A stretch of DNA of 64,000 bases, taken from contig NZ_JAEVYN010000002.1 in the NCBI RefSeq assembly GCF_016807185.1, forward strand, positions 413,183 through 477,182. Reading direction: 5' to 3'. Both the position numbers and the translations under genes were made by a program. The notes below the pieces were generated by a model. It was not told the origin of the DNA. It was given only the letters and a program-made list of their open reading frames with translations, and searched no databases. The DNA is from Leptolyngbya sp. Cla-17 (lineage in GTDB: Bacteria; Cyanobacteriota; Cyanobacteriia; Leptolyngbyales; Leptolyngbyaceae). This document shows, in pieces, positions 25,501 through 33,655 of this stretch; position 1 is the first letter of the stretch; each line of letters begins with the position of its first letter.

Positions 25501-27838
25501 TGGTTATCAAGCGGGCTTGATTTCACTAAATCTATTAGAAAAATTTGACGCAAAAGAACTGAAGGCAAAAGTTTATAACCTATATAATTCTAATATTCGC
25601 ACCTGGAAAGAACATGCCCGTAATAGCATTACACCTCTACAGCAAGGGATACAAAGCGGCTTAGAGAGCGGAGATTTTGAATGGGGCGGGTACTGTGCAG
25701 CGAACTTATGTGCGTATCTATTTTTTACTGAAGAAAGCCTGACGGTTGCCATTCAAAAACAAGCTGTTTATATTGATCTGTGTGTTCAAATTAAGCAAGA
25801 AATCCCTGTCAATTTTTCACAGGTTTGGCGGCAACTGGGACAAAATTTTCGAGATGACGTCTTCGATCGCCTGCTGCTGATAGGTGAAAGCTTTAATGAA
25901 GCTCAACGCTTACCCCGTCTAATTGCAGCGAAAAGTGGAACCGATCTCTTCATCTTCTACACTGCCAAAACAGTGTTAACTTACCACTTTGGAGATTATG
26001 CTCTGGCACTTCAAAATGCGGCACTGGCTAATGAGAAAATAGGAGCAGCCGTTGGATTTCTTCAGGTTGGTATCTTAAATTTCTATCATTCCCTGACGCT
26101 GCTTGCCCATTATTCCCAGGTCAATCGGATTCAACAGCAGCAGTATTTAGAGCAGGTGGCTGCTAATCAACAACAAATGCAGCATTGGGCACACCATGCC
26201 CCCATGAACAACCAGCATCGTTTTGACCTGGTGGAAGCAGAAAAGGCGCGTGTCCTGAGTCAACCTTGGCAAGCCACAGAGCTTTACGATCGCGCAATTG
26301 CCCAGGCTAAAGCGCAAGGATACATTCAAGAAGAAGCGCTAGCCTATGAACGAGCCGCCCTGTTTTATCTCGAACATAACAAAGCGATCGCTGCCAAAGC
26401 CTATTTGCAAGAGGCCCAGTATAGCTATCTGAGATGGGGCGCAACTGCTAAAGTACAAGCTTTAGAGGAACGCTATTCTCAGTTATTTCAACAAACAGGC
26501 GAACCTAAAACGCTCACCGTCAATCCAAAAGTCTCATTGAGCACGACAAACAGCAGCAATTCTGAAAGGCTGGATCTGGCAACAGTGATCAAAGCCTCTC
26601 AGACTCTATCGGGGGAATTGAATCTAGAAAAACTGCTGGCTCAAATCATGACCCTGCTGCTGCAAAATGCTGGAGCGCAAACCGGAACTCTCTTACTGGA
26701 AACCAATCGACAGCTTCGGATTGAGGCAACTGGAACCGTTGATCCAGAAGCGATCGTTGTTCAGCAATCGATTCCGTTAGAAGTCACGGAGCAACTGCCG
26801 ATTTCGCTCATTCAATATGTGGCGCGCAAGCAGGAAACGGTGATTTTGGCAGATGCTGCTCAGGAAACACGATTTGCCAGCGATCTCTATATTCAGTCTC
26901 AGCAGCCCAAGTCTATTTTGTGTATGCCAATTCAGGGACACGGTAAGCTGATCGGCATTCTTTATCTGGAAAACAACCTCACCACCAATGCTTTTACCCT
27001 TGATCGGGCAACAATATTGCAAGTATTGACCGCTCAGGCTGCGATCGCGTTGGAAAATACTCAACTTTATGAACAATTGGCAGCCGATTCGCAAACTCTA
27101 GAAACGAACAATCACGCCTTGCAACAAGAAGTGAGCGATCGCAGCCGCGCTGAAGAGGAACTTCGACACAGCCTAACTGAACGAGAAGTCTTGCTAAAGG
27201 AGATTCACCATCGGGTAAAAAACAATTTGCAGATTGTCTCTGGATTGCTGCAACTTCAGTCGCAAAGCATCACAGATGCCAGTACGATTAACATCCTCAA
27301 AGGAAGCCAGTATCGGATCGAGTCGATGTCCTTAATCCATAAAAAACTGTACGCTGCTTCGGATTTTGGAGAAATTGACCTAGCAGACTATATTCCCAGT
27401 CTGGCAAGCAGCCTCTTAGCTTCCTACCAGCTTACTCCTGCTCAGGTGGCCTTAGAGATAGACGTTGTCCCGGTTTTACTAAACATTGATCAGGCGATTC
27501 CCTGCGGTCTCATTGTCAACGAAATTATCTCTAATGCCCTTAAGTATGCGTTTCCGGGCGATCGCCAAGGCAAAATTCGGGTTCACCTACACACTGCTTC
27601 ACCCAAGCAGGTCGAACTGACCATCCAGGACAATGGCATCGGTTTACCAGAAACTGTGGACTGGGAATATGCCCAATCTATGGGGCTTTCCCTCGTACAT
27701 GACTTGGTAATAGAACAACTAGAGGGCAGTTTAACCGTTGAGCGCCACCCAGGAACAACCTTTAGAATTCAATTCCCCCAAGCTTCCCTGTTAATCAAGA
27801 GGTTAGCAGAAGCGGCACACCCAGATGATCTTGGCTAA
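22559..27838 (+). CDS. Ser/Thr kinase - AAA ATPase - GAF - histidine kinase fusion
   Basis: A 1759-residue multidomain sensor. Residues 1-270 are a Hanks-type kinase: FKVLK lysine, catalytic loop HKDINPSN (near 125-132), DFGIAS. A predicted ATPase follows, with P-loop SGYSGIGKTS near 348 and Walker B VIFLDDLQWVD. A long TPR-like helical region extends to about 1300, a GAF domain covers about 1340-1510, and the histidine kinase is of the HisKA_2/HWE type with phospho-acceptor EIHHRVKNNLQI (His near 1549) and ATPase box NEIISNALKYAF. Two kinase chemistries in one chain are typical of cyanobacterial and some fungal-like sensors. The REC-PAS-kinase gene 81 bases downstream is the obvious phosphotransfer partner. 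The input signal is unknown. Confidence 0.92.
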   Translation: MLSLPSYRITSQIYESANSLVYRGVRELDSQPLIFKVLKSNYPMPNELIRYRQEYEITRSLNLEGVINVYGIEAYQNTLVMFLEDFGGESLRNWLIERSLTLEEVLMLGIRLTKILGQVHQQQIIHKDINPSNIVWNPTIGQLKLIDFGIASRITRENPTLHSPNVLEGTLAYMSPEQTGRMNRSLDYRTDFYSLGVTLYELLTHQLPFTADDALELIHCHLAKRPVPPCNRTSAIPQAVSDIVMKLLAKTAEDRYQSCHGIQVDLEACLTQLQATNQISPFPLAQQDISDSFQIPQKLYGRSQEVETLLAAFARVAGVEQEVLSLRNTEVSQFSTLNRFKSELMLISGYSGIGKTSLVQEIYKPITQQRGYFIAGKFDQYQRDIPYAAFVSAFSVWVEQLLTEPEVQLSQWREELLEALEPNAQVMVDVLPELKLILGQQPPVVELPPIETRNRFNRVFQQFIQALAKPNHPLVIFLDDLQWVDAASLQLIQVLMTTEVPFLFLIGAYRDNEVSATHPLMQAIEEMQKTGTRIGAIALSPLQKTDIQHLLTDTLNRSTEDVALLADLLLAKTDGNPFFVNEFLRALYVEQLLRFDHQHSQWEWSIADIQQRNITDNVVELLVTKIQRLQPSTQNGLRRAACIGNQFDLQTLTFILYSAGVLREPEAIEAIALLKEAINIGLIMPLNDCYKRIELGIPQPDDALRMEYKFAHDRIQQAAYSLNSAAERVVIHRQIGQQLLQNTSLEPQGQNLFDSINQLNLSRELIETQAERDELARLNLIAGEKTKAAAAYDAAARYLQVGLELLATDSWQNQYDFTLALHIAAAEAEYLNVNFERSVALTKTSLHHAKNLLDRIKVYEVQMQTCMAQLEIINGIEIGLQALEELGVTLLTIENSASLIVDLPALESLDSLPVMTDRYRLSAMRILTTLCAPVFMAKPELFPQIIVTTIHLCLEHGNSNQSSFAYGLYGVLLVGLNQLEAGYQAGLISLNLLEKFDAKELKAKVYNLYNSNIRTWKEHARNSITPLQQGIQSGLESGDFEWGGYCAANLCAYLFFTEESLTVAIQKQAVYIDLCVQIKQEIPVNFSQVWRQLGQNFRDDVFDRLLLIGESFNEAQRLPRLIAAKSGTDLFIFYTAKTVLTYHFGDYALALQNAALANEKIGAAVGFLQVGILNFYHSLTLLAHYSQVNRIQQQQYLEQVAANQQQMQHWAHHAPMNNQHRFDLVEAEKARVLSQPWQATELYDRAIAQAKAQGYIQEEALAYERAALFYLEHNKAIAAKAYLQEAQYSYLRWGATAKVQALEERYSQLFQQTGEPKTLTVNPKVSLSTTNSSNSERLDLATVIKASQTLSGELNLEKLLAQIMTLLLQNAGAQTGTLLLETNRQLRIEATGTVDPEAIVVQQSIPLEVTEQLPISLIQYVARKQETVILADAAQETRFASDLYIQSQQPKSILCMPIQGHGKLIGILYLENNLTTNAFTLDRATILQVLTAQAAIALENTQLYEQLAADSQTLETNNHALQQEVSDRSRAEEELRHSLTEREVLLKEIHHRVKNNLQIVSGLLQLQSQSITDASTINILKGSQYRIESMSLIHKKLYAASDFGEIDLADYIPSLASSLLASYQLTPAQVALEIDVVPVLLNIDQAIPCGLIVNEIISNALKYAFPGDRQGKIRVHLHTASPKQVELTIQDNGIGLPETVDWEYAQSMGLSLVHDLVIEQLEGSLTVERHPGTTFRIQFPQASLLIKRLAEAAHPDDLG

Positions 27839-27919
27839 CTGTTGGAAACGGTTGTTTTTCAGTGATAGCCTCTACATATCCTGACAAGCCGCGAACTTCT
27901 ACCCTTAGAAAAATATTAA

Positions 27920-29419
27920 ATGGGACAAGCCAAAATTTTAGTGGTTGAGGATGAGATCATCGTTGCCCGCACAATCACCAATCAACTAACCCAGCTTGGC
28001 TACACTGTCGTGGGCACAGCATCTTCTGGAGCAGCCGCGATCGCCAAAGCCGCCAGTACTCACCCCGATCTGGTGTTGATGGATGTGGTGTTGAAAGGCG
28101 AGATGGATGGAATCACTGCCGCCAGCCAGATTTGCAGTCAGCAGGATATTCCGATCGTGTTTCTAACAGCGTATGCTGATGAAAATACGCTGCAACGGGC
28201 AAAAAATACCCTCCCCCTGGGATATGTCGTTAAACCATTCAGTCCGGGAGAACTGCGAGTTGCAGTTGAGCTGGCACTATTTAAGCATCAGGTAGACAAG
28301 GAACTCCGAGCTAATCGGGCGTACTTGGCAACGCTACTGCGCTCCATGAATGATGCTGTCATTGCGACCGATGAACAGGGATTGGTCACCTTCATGAATC
28401 CGGCGGCAGAAGCCTTAACGGGCTGGCGAGAAACAGAAGCCTTTGGCAAAGATGCGGCTGAGGTGCTACAGCTTATCGATGAAGTGACGGGTCTGCCGAC
28501 CGATCATCCCGTGGCTCAAGTCCTAAAAACGCAGGAAGTTGCCTTTCTCAACGAATTTACTGCCTTGATCAATCGGAACGGCGATCGCATTCCAATTGGG
28601 GATAGTGCTTCTCCTTTACCTCGGCAACTAGGGGCGATCGGCGGCGTGGTGATAGTGTTCTGGGACATGACTGCTTACCGCCAGAGTGAGTTATTGCAGA
28701 AAGCATTAGAAAAAGAACAAGAACTTAATCAACTAAAATCGCAATTTATTTCAACCGTCTCTCACGAGTTTCGCAATCCCTTAGCAGTGATCCGAACTGC
28801 TGCCGAATTGCTAAACCTGCGTGGGGAAACGCTGTTTGATGAAAAAATGAAAACTTATGTAGATCGGATCAAAACCTCCGTTCAACAGATGACTCAACTG
28901 ATGGAAGATGTGCTGATTATGGGACGGGTTGAAGCAGAGCGTTTACACTTTACGCCCGCCCTGGTGAATTTACAGCAGTTGTGCCAGGAAGTGCTAGAAG
29001 AATGCTCTCCCCATCTTTCTGAGTCTCACGAGTTGGTATTTACCCATCCAGATGATGGTCTGGAAACCTGGATAGATGGAAATCTTCTACGCCTAATTTT
29101 TTCCAATTTATTGAACAATGCCATCAAGTATTCGCCAATCGGTGGAAGAATTCATTTCGACTATAGCTATGGTACGGGTGGACAGACCGTGATTTTTCGG
29201 GTGCAAGATCAGGGGCTTGGAATTCCTCAACCAGAGCAGGCTCAACTGTTTGAATCGTTCTTTCGAGCTTCCAACGCTCAATCCATTCAAGGCACAGGAT
29301 TGGGATTGGCGATCGTGAAGCGGTGTGTAGAACTCCATCAAGGGCAGATTGATGTAATCAGTGAAGTTGGTGTTGGCACGACCTTCACCGTCCTTTTACC
29401 GTGTCAGCCAACAGTATAG
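27920..29419 (+). CDS. Hybrid response regulator / PAS / histidine kinase
   Basis: A 499-residue protein. The N-terminal receiver domain (KILVVEDEIIVARTITNQL, phospho-acceptor Asp near 54 in LVLMDVVLKG, Lys in VVKPFSPGEL) is followed by a PAS domain (LLRSMNDAVIATDEQGLVTFMNPAAEALTGW). A coiled linker leads to HisKA with FISTVSHEFRNPLAVIR (His near 282), then HATPase with NLLNNAIKYSP and GTGLGLAIVKR. No output domain is present. As the receiver precedes the kinase, phosphate from the upstream 1759-residue kinase could modulate this one, a likely two-step relay with a target elsewhere. Confidence 0.93.
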   Translation: MGQAKILVVEDEIIVARTITNQLTQLGYTVVGTASSGAAAIAKAASTHPDLVLMDVVLKGEMDGITAASQICSQQDIPIVFLTAYADENTLQRAKNTLPLGYVVKPFSPGELRVAVELALFKHQVDKELRANRAYLATLLRSMNDAVIATDEQGLVTFMNPAAEALTGWRETEAFGKDAAEVLQLIDEVTGLPTDHPVAQVLKTQEVAFLNEFTALINRNGDRIPIGDSASPLPRQLGAIGGVVIVFWDMTAYRQSELLQKALEKEQELNQLKSQFISTVSHEFRNPLAVIRTAAELLNLRGETLFDEKMKTYVDRIKTSVQQMTQLMEDVLIMGRVEAERLHFTPALVNLQQLCQEVLEECSPHLSESHELVFTHPDDGLETWIDGNLLRLIFSNLLNNAIKYSPIGGRIHFDYSYGTGGQTVIFRVQDQGLGIPQPEQAQLFESFFRASNAQSIQGTGLGLAIVKRCVELHQGQIDVISEVGVGTTFTVLLPCQPTV

Positions 29420-29441
29420 GTGCTGACCACCATTTTCACTG

Positions 29442-30836
29442 CTATGTAAAGCTATTGGGCAGAAGCGCATTTTGATAGTGCTGGCACTGTTGAAGCAAGC
29501 GCTGAATCAACAGGGGCTTCCCGCCAAAGTGGAGATGCAGATAGGACGCGTGAACTTGCAACCGTTGCCATCCTTCAGTTTGATGCAAAGTGCCGTTATA
29601 GTTTTGCATTGCAAACAATGGCTGTTCTGGCTCCGAGGTCAAGTGAGAACGATGAAATTCATGTCCCCAAATGATTTCGCCCGCTGCAATTAAAGGCGTG
29701 GCTCGCTGTGCGGTTGCTTGTCGATACCCTAAAGTCAGACGTTTACCCATCTGCGCTGCTGTCGGCAAAATTCCCACCATTGAATACGCCTGCGCTTCAA
29801 AATCAATTATGCGATCGCATAAATACATCAATCCTCCACATTCTGCATAGGTGGGCATTCCTGTTGCGATCGCTGCTTTGACTGCCTGACGCGCCGTTTG
29901 ATTGTCACTCAATGCCGCTGCAAATACTTCTGGAAAGCCGCCGCCAAAATAGAGTCCCTGGATGTTTTCTGGGAGGGCGCGATCGCTGATTGGACTCCAT
30001 TCCACAAGTTCAAAACCAGCCGCCTGTAGCAGATCCAGGTTGTCGGCATAGTAGAAGCTGAAGGCGCGATCTCGGGCAATGGCGAGTCGGGGAGGGTGAG
30101 GGTGGAGGAGTGGAGGAGTGGAGGGATCGAGGGGACGAGGACGAAGAGAAGATGTGGAGGGATCGTGGAGCAGAGAAGAGAGGACGCTCCAGTTGAACGT
30201 TTCGCCAAGGTGGGCGAGGTGATCGATCACGGTTCTAAGCTGGGGGAGTTCAGCGGTGGGAATGAGTCCAAGATGGCGATCGGGAACGGTGATTTCGTCT
30301 TGTCGCCGCAGGACTCCGAGAATAGGCAAGTTGAGCGGTGCGAGGGCATCTTGGAGGAGTTCCAGGTGACGATCGCTACCGACCCGGTTTAAGAAAACTC
30401 CGGCAAAGGTTAGCCGAGGGTCAAAGGTGGTGTAACCATGGGCGATCGCGGCGATTGAACGAGAGGTGCTACTGCAATTGAGTACCAGAGCAATCGGTAA
30501 TCCCAAAAGTCGTGCAATATGCGCCGTACTTGCCCAATCATCTTTGCCCGTTACTCCATCAAATAATCCCATCACGCCTTCCACCAAGGCATAGTCAGCG
30601 GATTGGCAGTGCTGCTGAAAACACTCAATTACATAAGATTCCGAAGTGAGAACCGGATCGAGATTGCGACAGGCGCGCCCGGTGACAAACTGATGAAACA
30701 TCGGATCGATGTAATCAGGTCCGACTTTAAAGGACTGCACCCGCGAGGAGCCTCGCTGACATAGCGCCGCCAACAGCGCCAGCGTGACAGTTGTTTTCCC
30801 GACACCGCTCCGTTCACCTGCAATTACTATTGCCAT
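29442..30836 (-). CDS. cobB: Cobyrinate a,c-diamide synthase
   Basis: A 464-residue CobB/CbiA-type amidotransferase that amidates carboxyls a and c of the corrin ring using glutamine and ATP. The N-terminal ATPase half has GERSGVGKTTVT, SFKVGPDYIDPMFH and VEGVMGLFDG. The C-terminal class I glutaminase-like half has YFGGGFPEVFAA and the nucleophile Cys in YAECGGLMYL, with histidine GHEFHRS late. At the boundary of the two halves is a Pro/Ser/His-rich insert encoded by CTCCAC-type repeats (about 30080-30190). The gene ends convergently with the histidine kinase gene and begins 83 bases after the cbiG-cobJ gene in the same orientation. Confidence 0.93.
   Translation of the reverse strand: MAIVIAGERSGVGKTTVTLALLAALCQRGSSRVQSFKVGPDYIDPMFHQFVTGRACRNLDPVLTSESYVIECFQQHCQSADYALVEGVMGLFDGVTGKDDWASTAHIARLLGLPIALVLNCSSTSRSIAAIAHGYTTFDPRLTFAGVFLNRVGSDRHLELLQDALAPLNLPILGVLRRQDEITVPDRHLGLIPTAELPQLRTVIDHLAHLGETFNWSVLSSLLHDPSTSSLRPRPLDPSTPPLLHPHPPRLAIARDRAFSFYYADNLDLLQAAGFELVEWSPISDRALPENIQGLYFGGGFPEVFAAALSDNQTARQAVKAAIATGMPTYAECGGLMYLCDRIIDFEAQAYSMVGILPTAAQMGKRLTLGYRQATAQRATPLIAAGEIIWGHEFHRSHLTSEPEQPLFAMQNYNGTLHQTEGWQRLQVHASYLHLHFGGKPLLIQRLLQQCQHYQNALLPNSFT
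30080..30190 (-). repeat. In-frame low-complexity insert in cobB
   Basis: Plus strand GGAGGAGTGGAGGAGTGGAG and relatives. It encodes Pro/Ser/Leu/His residues exactly between the ATPase and glutaminase domains. Confidence 0.65.
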
Positions 30837-30918
30837 AAGTTGCTTAATCTACCTGATGCCATCAAATTATCTACTTCTGGACTCTTTCCCCCTTTACCTT
30901 AAGTCCAATTTTCAGGCG

Positions 30919-32328
30919 TTAATAGGATCGAGGCGTATACACCCATTGTTTTCCTTGGCGCTGTTGAATCATCCGAGTTTTGCTGGAGCCAATCAAAATC
31001 ACGGTACGCATATCGGCATCTTCGATCGCCAACTGATCGAGGGATTTAACCGTCACCGTTTGTCCCGGTCTACCCAGATTGCATGCCAGCACAACAGGAG
31101 TTTCGGGCGATCGCCACTGCAACAAAATGGCTTTGGCTTTTTCCAATTGCCAGGTGCGCTGTTTGGAGACGGGATTGTAGAAGGCGATCGCGAAATCTGC
31201 CTGTGCTGCTGCTGCAATCCGCTGGGCGATCACGTCCCAGGGTTTGAGAATATCGGAGAGGGAGATCGCGCAAAAATCATGTCCCAGCGGTGCGCCGACT
31301 TGGGCTGCGGCTGCCTGCATTGCCGAAATTCCTGGACAAACCTGAATCTCAAGCGCTTGCCATTCTGATTTTGCCTCGCGCTCCAGTACTTCAAACACGG
31401 CAGCAGCCATGGCATAAATTCCTGGGTCGCCAGAGGAGACGATCGCCACGGTTCGGTTTTGTGCGGCTAAATCCAACGCGAAACGGGCGCGATCGAGTTC
31501 CACCCGATTATCCGATTCATGGCGGATGGTCTGGGTTTTCCGCAAGGGTTCTGCCAAATCGAGATAGGTTTTGTAACCGACCCAGTCCGTTGCCGATTCT
31601 AGAATCTCTTTCACTTCTGGAGACATCCACTCTGCCGATCCAGGACCTGTCCCCACAATCGCCAGTTTTCCTCGGTTTGGTTCAATTAAATCGCTATTAA
31701 ACTCATACACTAAACAATCTTTACTCAGTGTTGATGTTGGTTCAGACTGGCTCTTTGGCAGAATTTGAATTGTCAGCTTTCCCGCCTCGGCGAAGGGCAA
31801 ACGACTATTTTCTAACCAAGGTGCTTCACCGATGAGTTTGACGGTCACGCCCGCCAGCAAATCTGCAATAAAGGTCTTAGCATCATCGGGATTCACCAGT
31901 GTGTATGCGGGCGGTGGCGATAGTAATGTGGTGCGGAATCGAATATCACCGGTGGTCGTAATCGCGGGAGCAACGTGCAACACTGCCGCAAGTTGACGAG
32001 CCAAATCGTTCACACCCTGCAACCCGCCTAACAAGGGAACGACAGCACTCCCATCTTCCGCGATCGCTAATACGGGTGGTTCTTGCCATTTATTCGTGAG
32101 CAACGGGGCGATCGTGCGGATGAGGATTCCTGCTGCACAAACCCCAATGATGGGCATTCCAGCCTGAAACAATTCTCGAACCGTTTCACCAAAGTTTTCA
32201 TAAGTAATCACTTTAGATTGGACACGATCCGCCAAGCCATACACCAGCGCTTCAGGCAGTGCAGTCTGAATTTGATGGGCAACAGAAATGCTGGCTTCTC
32301 CCAAAATAACGATCGCAGGCGGCTTCAT
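30919..32328 (-). CDS. cobJ: CbiG - precorrin-3B C17-methyltransferase fusion
   Basis: A 469-residue bifunctional protein. About residues 1-205 correspond to CbiG, the cobalt-precorrin-5A lactone hydrolase (GVCAAGILIRTIAPLL, GGLQGVNDLARQLA). From LAIVGTGPGSAEWMSPEV onward it is the SAM-dependent CobJ/CbiH methylase with SSGDPGIYAMAA, CPGISAMQAAAAQVGAPLGHDF and AFYNPVSKQR, which causes ring contraction. CbiG is a hallmark of the oxygen-independent pathway, while cobG upstream belongs to the oxygen-dependent one. The start overlaps the stop of cobI by 4 bases (ATGA), so the genes are coupled. Confidence 0.92.
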   Translation of the reverse strand: MKPPAIVILGEASISVAHQIQTALPEALVYGLADRVQSKVITYENFGETVRELFQAGMPIIGVCAAGILIRTIAPLLTNKWQEPPVLAIAEDGSAVVPLLGGLQGVNDLARQLAAVLHVAPAITTTGDIRFRTTLLSPPPAYTLVNPDDAKTFIADLLAGVTVKLIGEAPWLENSRLPFAEAGKLTIQILPKSQSEPTSTLSKDCLVYEFNSDLIEPNRGKLAIVGTGPGSAEWMSPEVKEILESATDWVGYKTYLDLAEPLRKTQTIRHESDNRVELDRARFALDLAAQNRTVAIVSSGDPGIYAMAAAVFEVLEREAKSEWQALEIQVCPGISAMQAAAAQVGAPLGHDFCAISLSDILKPWDVIAQRIAAAAQADFAIAFYNPVSKQRTWQLEKAKAILLQWRSPETPVVLACNLGRPGQTVTVKSLDQLAIEDADMRTVILIGSSKTRMIQQRQGKQWVYTPRSY

Positions 32329-33029
32329 GTTGGTTGGGTTTGGCTAGGAATCAGAATCAACGACCAGTAAGGCACTTCAACTGGATCGACCTCGGCGATC
32401 GCCACAATTCGCTGAGTGGGTTGGGTTGCCCGTTCAATGTAAAGGGCGCGATCCAATAACCCTAACTCATCGAGAACCGTGCGAACTTTGGCAAAATGTC
32501 TGCCCAGCTTGATGATCACTGCCGCATCCACCACCGCAAGGCGATCGCGCAGAGTCGCCGCATCCAATGTGGCAGGCATAATGCTCAACACATCATTGCG
32601 GAAGGTAATCGGCGCACCCAACATTGCCGCACTCGCCATTGTGGAAGAAATTCCCGGCACCACTTCAGTCGGAAACCGCCCTGCTAATCGCTGAAAGAGA
32701 TACATAAAAGAGCCATACAGCATCGGCTCACCTTCACACAGCACCGCCACATCTTGCCCAGCGGTTAAGTGTTCCGCAATTTTCTCGGCGGCAATATCGT
32801 AATAGGGCTGCGACGATCGCTCCACGCTAAACGGGAGTGGCATCGGAAGTTCAATTTGATCGGGACGAATGAACCCAGCCACGATCGCCCGTGCCAGCAC
32901 TTTGCCGTTTTCCATCGTCGGGTAGGCAATCACCGGAACGGTCGTCAAAATCCGGTGAGCCTTTAGCGTCAGTAATTCTGGATCGCCTGGACCAATCCCC
33001 AAGCCATACAGCCGTCCTAGTTCAGTCAT
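32325..33029 (-). CDS. cobI: Precorrin-2 C20-methyltransferase
   Basis: A 234-residue SAM-dependent tetrapyrrole methylase. Diagnostic segments are LYGLGIGPGDPELLTLKAHRIL, VAVLCEGEPMLYGSFMYLF, the VPGISSTMASAAMLGAPIT SAM loop and the C-terminal VEVPYWSLILI. CobI/CbiL makes precorrin-3A. It overlaps the cobH stop by 4 bases and the cobJ start by 4 bases, typical of tight translational coupling in the operon. Confidence 0.93.
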   Translation of the reverse strand: MTELGRLYGLGIGPGDPELLTLKAHRILTTVPVIAYPTMENGKVLARAIVAGFIRPDQIELPMPLPFSVERSSQPYYDIAAEKIAEHLTAGQDVAVLCEGEPMLYGSFMYLFQRLAGRFPTEVVPGISSTMASAAMLGAPITFRNDVLSIMPATLDAATLRDRLAVVDAAVIIKLGRHFAKVRTVLDELGLLDRALYIERATQPTQRIVAIAEVDPVEVPYWSLILIPSQTQPT

Positions 33030-33655
33030 AGTTCATTCTCCTTTGCTAATGCATTTACCGCTGCTACCGCGATCGCACTGCCGCCCCGTCGCCCATGCAG
33101 GGTAAGAAACGGCACCCCACGACTGTCGGCTGCAAGTTCTGCTTTCGATTCTGCTGCTCCGACAAATCCCACCGGAAAGCCCAAAATCAGCGCAGGTTTG
33201 GGCGCACCTTTATCTAACAGTTCCAGTAGATAAAATAAGGCGGTGGGGGCATTACCGATCGCGACCACTGCACCTGCCATTAGAGGTTGCCACAGGTCGA
33301 GTGCCGCCGCCGATCTCGTATTGTCAATCCGCTGTGCCATCTCCGGAACATCGGGATGATTCAGCGTACAAATAATTTCATTATTCGCGGGTAACCGCTT
33401 GCGCGTAATTCCATTTGCCACCATTTGCGAGTCGCAAAAAATCGGCGCACCCAATGCCAGAGCATCTCGTCCTGCCTGGACTGCATCCGTCGAAGCGGCT
33501 AGATCTTGCACGATATCTGTCATGCCACACGCGTGAATGAGCCGCACTGCCACATGAGCTAAATCAGCAGGAAAGCGATCTAACTTAGCTTCAGAACGAA
33601 TGATAGAAAAAGATTTTCGATAGATGTCATCGCCATTGCGAATATAGTCAATCAT
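33026..33655 (-). CDS. cobH: Precorrin-8X methylmutase
   Basis: A 209-residue CobH/CbiC enzyme that moves the C11 methyl to C12 to form hydrogenobyrinate or its cobalt form. The catalytic histidine is in VRLIHACGMTDIV. Other conserved parts are ALALGAPIFCDSQMVANGI and ILGFPVGFVGAAESKAEL, with the RGGSAIAVAAVNAL end. The length is standard. It overlaps cobG by 8 bases and cobI by 4. Confidence 0.93.
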   Translation of the reverse strand: MIDYIRNGDDIYRKSFSIIRSEAKLDRFPADLAHVAVRLIHACGMTDIVQDLAASTDAVQAGRDALALGAPIFCDSQMVANGITRKRLPANNEIICTLNHPDVPEMAQRIDNTRSAAALDLWQPLMAGAVVAIGNAPTALFYLLELLDKGAPKPALILGFPVGFVGAAESKAELAADSRGVPFLTLHGRRGGSAIAVAAVNALAKENEL

